Positions 12,674-17,648 of a stretch of DNA of 17,648 bases are shown here, piece after piece. A model generated the notes under the pieces. That model ran no database searches. It was not told the DNA's origin and saw nothing but the letters and a program-made list of their open reading frames with translations. Positions within the stretch are counted from its first letter, which is position 1; each line of letters begins with the position of its first letter. The DNA comes from Gammaproteobacteria bacterium (GTDB taxonomy: Bacteria > Pseudomonadota > Gammaproteobacteria > Chromatiales > Chromatiaceae), in assembly GCA_024277555.1 (NCBI GenBank), contig JAJRUY010000256.1, positions 1-17,648 on the forward strand, given 5' to 3'. The position numbers and the translations under genes are program-made.

Positions 12674-14473
12674 TCAGTGGCCGGAATACAATTCAGTCAC
12701 CTCATCGGTGTAATACATCAGTATGCGGTTGCGCCGCAGCTTCAGGGTAGGGGTGAGCAAACCATTTTCCGGCGTCAAGGGTTCGTTCAGTATTGCTACA
12801 TTGTGGATTTTTGCGTAACCGGGAAAGGTGCTGAGTTTCTCCTGAACCCGCTGCAACACCTGTTCGCGCACCACTTCATTGTTGTAGTTTTCTGCATCGT
12901 CTGGTTTTAGTCCGGAGGAAAGGCATAGTTGCTTGAAATGCTCGGGATTTGGTACTACCAGCACGGAAAGATAAGGTTTCCCTTCGCCGATTACCATCGC
13001 CTGTTCGATAAGCGGATCCAAGGCAATGGCATTTTCCATGTCTGTAGGGGGGACTTTCTCGCCCGTGGACAGTACGATGATTTCCTTCAGGCGCCCGGTG
13101 ATGAAGATGTGTCCGTCTTCAATCCTGGCCTTGTCTCCGGTGTGTAGCCAGCCTTGTGCGTCGATCATGTCGGAGGTGGCTTCCGGGTTGTTCCAGTAGC
13201 CGATCATGATGCTGGGGCTGCGGGTAAGCAGCTCTTCCTGATCGGAAATCTGCACTTCTACACCCGGTAGGGGAGGCCCTACAGAGGCGGGGATATTGTT
13301 CTCCAGAGGGTTGGCTGCAATTACCGGGCTGGTTTCGGTGAGACCATACCCCTGGGTTACCGGGATACCCAGGCCAATAAACATGCGCGCCACCTCGGGA
13401 GAAAGCGCAGCGCCGCCACAGACAGTAAAACGCAGTCGTCCGCCAAGGCGTGCGCGCACCTTGGCGCCCACCAAAGCATCCAGCAGGGGATGCAAAAGAA
13501 ATGCGGGAATCCATTTTCCACGCCCCTGGTCGTATTCAAATTTTTTCCAGCCGATGTCTATGGCGCTTCGAAACAGGCTTTGCTTGATGCTGGACTCTGT
13601 CGTGAGCTTGTCCATGATGCGCCCGTAGATGCGCTCGAAAATTCGTGGTACAGAAACCAGAAGTGTGGGCTTGATGATGGAAAGATCTTCTGCAAGCTGT
13701 GGTATGGAGCGGTTATAGGCCGTGGTAGCGCCACATACCATGGCAAGATAATAGCCTACGGTTCGTTCAAAGGTGTGCGATAACGGTAAAAAAGACAGGA
13801 AGGTGTTGTCCGGGCCGATGTCGAAAAACCTTAGCGCAGCATGTATATTCCAGATGATGTTGTGATGGCTGAGCATGACTCCCTTGGGGCGGCCTGTGGT
13901 GCCTGATGTATAAACAACCGTCGCCAGTTCTTCGGAAGAAGTTTCCGTTTCGGCAAGGTCAGAAATGACGGGTTCCTGTGGTAGCCATTCCTGCAGTGAT
14001 TTGAGCTTGGGATGTTTGGCGTTGACTTCCTGCAGAGCGATAATTGTGTGTACGCTGTCCAGTTCATCAATGCTGTCTTTCAGGGTATCCCATTGTTCCT
14101 GGCCTTCGATAACCAGCAGGGAAGCGCTGCAGTCATTGCAGATCCAGGTAATGTTTTCGGCCCTGTCATTCATGAATACGGGAACCAGCACCAGCCCAAG
14201 CCCCAGGGTTGCCTGGTCGCAGATCACCCATTCCCAGGAGTTGTGGCACATGATGATCACCCGTTCCCCAGTTTGCAGGCCGGAAGATTTCAGGGCGGCT
14301 TGCCAGCGTATCACTTCATGGGCGGTGTCCGACCAGCTGTATTCGTGCCACTTTTCATCTTCGGCGTTGTGCTGAATGTAGGCGATGGCATTCGGGGTGC
14401 GGGTGACGCGCTGACGGAATACCGCTGCCAGTGTGGGAGCTTCTTTCAGGGTGATGAGTGTATCGCTACTCAT
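12674..14473 (-). CDS. Long-chain fatty acid-CoA ligase (AMP-forming)
   Basis: This enzyme activates fatty acids with ATP and CoA by way of an acyl-adenylate, the entry step of beta-oxidation. At 599 residues it resembles the FAA1-type long-chain acyl-CoA synthetases rather than the shorter E. coli FadD (561). The ATP/AMP signature YTSGTTGRPKG lies at 188-198 and YGLTETS at 376-382. TGD (445-447) and GRLKE (460-464) mark the hinge to the mobile C-terminal domain. The segment LSTGEKVPPTDMENAI is typical of this class. The ATG is supported by a perfect AGGAGG 5 nt upstream, which overlaps the stop codon of the preceding gene. It is the last gene of a three-gene operon and is followed by a hairpin at 12656-12672. 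The acyl chain length preferred cannot be read from the sequence. Confidence 0.93.
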   Translation of the reverse strand: MSSDTLITLKEAPTLAAVFRQRVTRTPNAIAYIQHNAEDEKWHEYSWSDTAHEVIRWQAALKSSGLQTGERVIIMCHNSWEWVICDQATLGLGLVLVPVFMNDRAENITWICNDCSASLLVIEGQEQWDTLKDSIDELDSVHTIIALQEVNAKHPKLKSLQEWLPQEPVISDLAETETSSEELATVVYTSGTTGRPKGVMLSHHNIIWNIHAALRFFDIGPDNTFLSFLPLSHTFERTVGYYLAMVCGATTAYNRSIPQLAEDLSIIKPTLLVSVPRIFERIYGRIMDKLTTESSIKQSLFRSAIDIGWKKFEYDQGRGKWIPAFLLHPLLDALVGAKVRARLGGRLRFTVCGGAALSPEVARMFIGLGIPVTQGYGLTETSPVIAANPLENNIPASVGPPLPGVEVQISDQEELLTRSPSIMIGYWNNPEATSDMIDAQGWLHTGDKARIEDGHIFITGRLKEIIVLSTGEKVPPTDMENAIALDPLIEQAMVIGEGKPYLSVLVVPNPEHFKQLCLSSGLKPDDAENYNNEVVREQVLQRVQEKLSTFPGYAKIHNVAILNEPLTPENGLLTPTLKLRRNRILMYYTDEVTELYSGH

Positions 14474-14482
14474 ACGTGCCTC

Positions 14483-16510
14483 CTAGTTTTGCGAATGGTT
14501 TTCCCAGCCCGGGTCGGGAGTAAAGCGACTACCATAAGTGTATTCCAGTTTTCTGAGTTTGCTGAGAATTTCTGCTTTGCCGGTTTTTTCCACATAGTGC
14601 ATGGGGCCGCCGCGAAACGGTGCATAGCAGGTGCCGAATATGATTCCGGCATCCAGCAGGTCTGCATCTTCCACGATTGCTTCACGCAGGCAGGCCATAG
14701 ACTCGTTTATCAGGCGCAGGATCATGCGGTCGGCATAGTGATCCAGCTTGTCTGCTGTGGCCCTGGAGGCTTCTTTTTGCGCCTTGCCCTTGGTCCAGAC
14801 ATAGAAGCCCTGCCCTGATTTGCGTCCTAGATTACCGGCCTCTACCTTGTTACGCAGGTTTTCCGGCACTTCATTATGCAGGGTTTCCGAGAGTTTTTCC
14901 GCTACCGACAGACAAATGTCCAGGCCAACGGTATCCGCAAGCTCAACCGGCCCCATGGGCATGCCAAACCGGATGGCGGCCTGGTCTATATCGGCAGCGG
15001 GGACTCCCTCTTGCAGCAGGGTGACGGCTTCCAGCAGATATGGCATGAGCACGCGGTTGACCAGGAACCCAGGGCGGCTTTTTACCGGCAAAGGCAGCTT
15101 GCCGATGGCCTTGGCAAAGCTGGCTGCATCTGCGATCAGCTGGGTCGGGTTGTCAGGCTGGGTGACGATTTCGACCAGAGGCATTTTCGCCACCGGATTG
15201 AAGAAATGCAGGCCGATCAGCCGGGGGGGGTGTTGCAGCTTTTCCGCCAGTTTTTCCAGAGGGATGCTGGAGGTATTGGTGGCCAGTAGGGCGCCTGCTT
15301 TCATCTGCGGTTCTATTTTTTCGTACAGGGTTTGTTTGGCATCTATATCCTCGAAGATCGCCTCGATCACCACGTCTGCTTTTCCAATGCCATTGCCCAG
15401 ATGATCCGGGAGCAGGCGATCCATGGCATTTTGCAGCAGATAGCGATCCTTGAGTTTTTTGCGGAACAGGCCATGGGCGCGGCTGATGGCGTGGCCCAGA
15501 TACTCCGGAGCCCGATCCTGCAGGGTTACCCTGAGTCCCCGCAATACGCACCAGGCTGCAATATCTCCTCCCATGACGCCGCCGCCGATGACATGCACTT
15601 GCTGTGCCTTAAAACCGCTCTTTTCCGCCAGGCCCTTGAGGTGGTCTTGCAATAAAAACACGCGAATCAGGTTTTGCGCGGTTTCTCCCGTTAGCAGGGA
15701 AGATACTTGCTGTGCTTCACTGGCATACATCCCGGTTGTATTCCCGGCATGCTGTTGCCAGTGTGCAATCAATGCATATGGTGCCGGGTAATGTGCTTGT
15801 TGAACCCTTTTCGATACCTGTTTGCGTAGCAGGCGGGCGATCACTGGTCTCAGGGCAATATTTCCCGGAATGCGTTGCAGCAGGGTTAGACGGTGCTCGG
15901 GAGGCTGTTCTTCAATCAGCTTGCGGGCGGCATTTTTCAGTTGCCGCTGCGGCACGGCATAATCCACCAGATGGATGCGTTTCGCTGCCCTGGCACTGAC
16001 TGGGCGGGCAGACAGCATCATCTGCATTGCCGGCAAATGCCCCAACAGCCTGATGCTGCGAACGCTGCCGCCAAAGCCTGGAAAAATGCCGAGCCGCACT
16101 TCAGGAAACCCGAGCCGGGTAGAAGGATCGGTGCTTGCAATACGATAGCGGCAGGCCAGCGCCAGTTCCAGCCCGCCTCCCAGGCAGAATCCATGAATCA
16201 ATGCAACGCTGGGAAAAGGCAGCGCCTCAAGGCGATGAAAAATATCATGAGCGCGCAGAATCAGTTTTTGCGCCGCTTCGGCTGAGCTGATGCTTGCGAA
16301 GGACTTTACATCTGCACCGGCAATGAAGCCGCTTTTTTTGGCGGAGAAGACTACCAGTCCCTTGGGGTGAGCCTGGGCAATGCCGAGAAGCTGCTGGTCG
16401 AGTTCTTCCAGCGCCTGTTCGGTGAGCACGTTAGTGGTGGTATCAGCAGCGTCAAAACACAGCCAGGCAAGCTGTTGTTCGTCGTATTGAACATGGAAGT
16501 GTTTGTTCAT
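14483..16510 (-). CDS. Bifunctional enoyl-CoA hydratase / 3-hydroxyacyl-CoA dehydrogenase (FadJ/FadB-like)
   Basis: The protein catalyses two middle steps of beta-oxidation: hydration of the enoyl-CoA and NAD-dependent oxidation of the 3-hydroxyacyl-CoA. The 675 residues are a little short compared with E. coli FadJ (714) and FadB (729). The crotonase domain (about 1-200) has the oxyanion loop FIAGADVKSF (62-71), HGFCLGGGLELALACR with catalytic Glu115, and GFPEVRLGIFPGFGG with Glu137. The dehydrogenase part begins at about 303 with the Rossmann loop GGGVMGG (309-315). It carries the catalytic dyad His435 (HFFNPV) and Glu447 (PLVEIV). A second helical domain has APFRGGPMHY near the end. The start ATG overlaps the thiolase stop as ATGA (16507-16510), with GAGAGGG upstream, indicating translational coupling. 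FadJ versus FadB cannot be settled from this alone. Confidence 0.94.
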   Translation of the reverse strand: MNKHFHVQYDEQQLAWLCFDAADTTTNVLTEQALEELDQQLLGIAQAHPKGLVVFSAKKSGFIAGADVKSFASISSAEAAQKLILRAHDIFHRLEALPFPSVALIHGFCLGGGLELALACRYRIASTDPSTRLGFPEVRLGIFPGFGGSVRSIRLLGHLPAMQMMLSARPVSARAAKRIHLVDYAVPQRQLKNAARKLIEEQPPEHRLTLLQRIPGNIALRPVIARLLRKQVSKRVQQAHYPAPYALIAHWQQHAGNTTGMYASEAQQVSSLLTGETAQNLIRVFLLQDHLKGLAEKSGFKAQQVHVIGGGVMGGDIAAWCVLRGLRVTLQDRAPEYLGHAISRAHGLFRKKLKDRYLLQNAMDRLLPDHLGNGIGKADVVIEAIFEDIDAKQTLYEKIEPQMKAGALLATNTSSIPLEKLAEKLQHPPRLIGLHFFNPVAKMPLVEIVTQPDNPTQLIADAASFAKAIGKLPLPVKSRPGFLVNRVLMPYLLEAVTLLQEGVPAADIDQAAIRFGMPMGPVELADTVGLDICLSVAEKLSETLHNEVPENLRNKVEAGNLGRKSGQGFYVWTKGKAQKEASRATADKLDHYADRMILRLINESMACLREAIVEDADLLDAGIIFGTCYAPFRGGPMHYVEKTGKAEILSKLRKLEYTYGSRFTPDPGWENHSQN

Positions 16511-17648
16511 GATTCGACCCTCTCAACCAGCATGGCTCCACCCTGACCGCCGCCGATGCAGAGGCTGGCCATTCCCCGTTTTGCCTGTTTTCGTTCCAGC
16601 ACCTTGAGCAAGTGCAAAACAATGCGTGTGCCACTGGCTCCCACAGGATGGCCGAGGCTGATGCCGCCTCCGTCGATGTTCAGGCGTTCTTCCGGGATGG
16701 GGGAAAAGGCCCGAGGCAGCCCCAGGGACTGCATGCAGAAGTCCTGATCCTGCCATGCTTGCAGGCAGGCGAGCACCTGGGCGGCAAAGGCTTCGTTGAT
16801 TTCCCAGTAGTCGATATCGCTGCTGTCGAACTGGTGCCGTTGCAGGATAGGGGCCATGGCATATACCGGCCCCAGGCCCATGCGGGCTGGATCCAGTCCT
16901 GCCCATTGACTGTCCATGATGCGCCCCAGCACCGGAAGTTGGTGCTCCTCTACTGCCCTGGCGGACGCCAGCAACAGGCAGGCTGCGCCATCGGTAATCT
17001 GGGCGCTGTTGCCAGCGGTTACTTTGCCGATGGGGCGGTCGAATACCGGCTTGAGTTTTGCCAGCTTTTCCATGCTGCTGTCCGGGCGAACCCCATTGTC
17101 TGCCGTATAGACGTTTCCTTCCTTGTCGTATAGCGGCATGATTTCATCCAAATCACCATCTTCCATGGCTTTTGCCAGCCGCCGGTGGCTGCGCATGGCG
17201 TACTGATCCATGCCTTCCCTGCTGATATTGAAATCTTCTGCCAGTTGTTCTGCTGTCTGTCCCATGGAAAGCCCCACCACGGGATCGGTAAGGCCTCGCA
17301 GGATGGCGATCACCGGCTTGAAATGGGAAGCCTTGAGTTTCCCAAGTACGCGCACACGGCTGGAAAAGCTGCGCGCCTGGTTCCAGGTGGACAGCCATGC
17401 CACCATGGCATTGTTGAGCAGGACGGGATGGCGGCTCATGGCCTCTGTTCCGCCAGCCAGAATCAAATCTGCGCTGCCGCTGGCAATATCCCTGGCTGCG
17501 CTGTCCAGCGCCTGCATGCCCGAGGCGCCATTTCGTTGTACGCTGAATGCAGGAACCTGGTCGCCACAGCCCAGGCGCAGGGAGATTACCCGGGCGATAT
17601 TGGCTTCATCCGGGCCAGAGGAGACACAGCCAAAAATTACCTCATCCA
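16507..17648 (-). CDS. Acetyl-CoA acyltransferase (thiolase), 5' end off the window; nucleophile position is Gly
   Basis: Thiolase cleaves 3-ketoacyl-CoA to acetyl-CoA and a shortened acyl-CoA. The frame is open to the window edge and shows 379 residues, so roughly the first 50 are missing. Family motifs include GGTEAMSRHPVL, NSAQITDGAA and NEAFAAQ. GGGISLGHPVGASGT supplies the catalytic His (codon 16648-16650), and SLCIGGGQGG supplies the C-terminal acid/base Cys (codon 16558-16560). The active-site segment near the start of the visible part reads SVQRNGASGMQAL, where related enzymes have RNCASGMQAL. The codon at 17527-17529 is GGC (Gly) instead of a Cys codon. One base change (TGC to GGC) would explain it. 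Either this thiolase lost its nucleophile and has another role, or there is a base error. Otherwise it looks intact and is the first visible gene of the operon. Confidence 0.92.
   Translation of the reverse strand, partial: DEVIFGCVSSGPDEANIARVISLRLGCGDQVPAFSVQRNGASGMQALDSAARDIASGSADLILAGGTEAMSRHPVLLNNAMVAWLSTWNQARSFSSRVRVLGKLKASHFKPVIAILRGLTDPVVGLSMGQTAEQLAEDFNISREGMDQYAMRSHRRLAKAMEDGDLDEIMPLYDKEGNVYTADNGVRPDSSMEKLAKLKPVFDRPIGKVTAGNSAQITDGAACLLLASARAVEEHQLPVLGRIMDSQWAGLDPARMGLGPVYAMAPILQRHQFDSSDIDYWEINEAFAAQVLACLQAWQDQDFCMQSLGLPRAFSPIPEERLNIDGGGISLGHPVGASGTRIVLHLLKVLERKQAKRGMASLCIGGGQGGAMLVERVES

Overview
The window looks like chromosomal DNA of a gammaproteobacterium. PurL, ClpS, ClpA, IF-1, SelD, MnmH and TcdA all read as gammaproteobacterial-type proteins of almost the same length as their Escherichia coli counterparts. 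The clpS-clpA pair converging on infA is also the gene order known from E. coli. I cannot name a genus. Most of the sequence is core housekeeping genes. The unusual material is between the genes, which are separated by small, non-autonomous, inverted-repeat elements of at least two families.

Layout: (1) 1-932 has no convincing gene. It holds the end of one element (134-152), a 255-bp repeat with perfect 12-bp terminal inverted repeats (320-574), a minus-strand terminator (734-756) and a two-hairpin repeat (764-882). (2) 933-1373 (minus) encodes a small, very basic coiled-coil plus winged-helix-like protein with an AT-rich promoter region upstream. (3) 1740-3877 (minus) is a selD-mnmH operon for selenophosphate synthesis and tRNA 2-selenouridine formation. 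(4) 3878-4162 is a divergent spacer filled by two repeats. (5) 4163-9282 (plus) holds tcdA (cyclic t6A37 formation) and purL (purine synthesis). (6) 9535-12160 (plus) is clpS-clpA (N-degron proteolysis), converging on infA (12404-12186, minus). (7) 12674-17648 (minus) is a fatty-acid beta-oxidation operon: thiolase (cut by the window edge), a FadJ/FadB-like bifunctional enzyme and a long-chain acyl-CoA ligase.

The points most worth a second look are these. First, two copies (about 94% identical in their shared 60-codon ORF) of a roughly 240-bp element with about 19-bp terminal inverted repeats lie in opposite orientation on either side of purL. Each is flanked by its own 4-bp direct repeat (TTAG or CTAG), and in both cases that target site contains the TAG stop codon of the upstream gene (tcdA or purL). 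The second copy ends only 6 bp before the clpS start codon. Second, the tcdA-purL copy has been invaded by a two-hairpin repeat of the other family, and the intact copy serves as an empty-site reference. Third, the two-hairpin repeats show compensatory base changes in one stem. Fourth, the thiolase has Gly where the family has its nucleophilic Cys, while the other catalytic motifs are intact.

Functionally, SelD supplies selenophosphate to MnmH for wobble U34, and the divergent tcdA modifies A37 in the same anticodon loops. ClpS delivers N-degron substrates to ClpA. The three lipid genes would activate fatty acids to CoA esters and carry them through hydration, dehydrogenation and thiolysis, if the thiolase is active.
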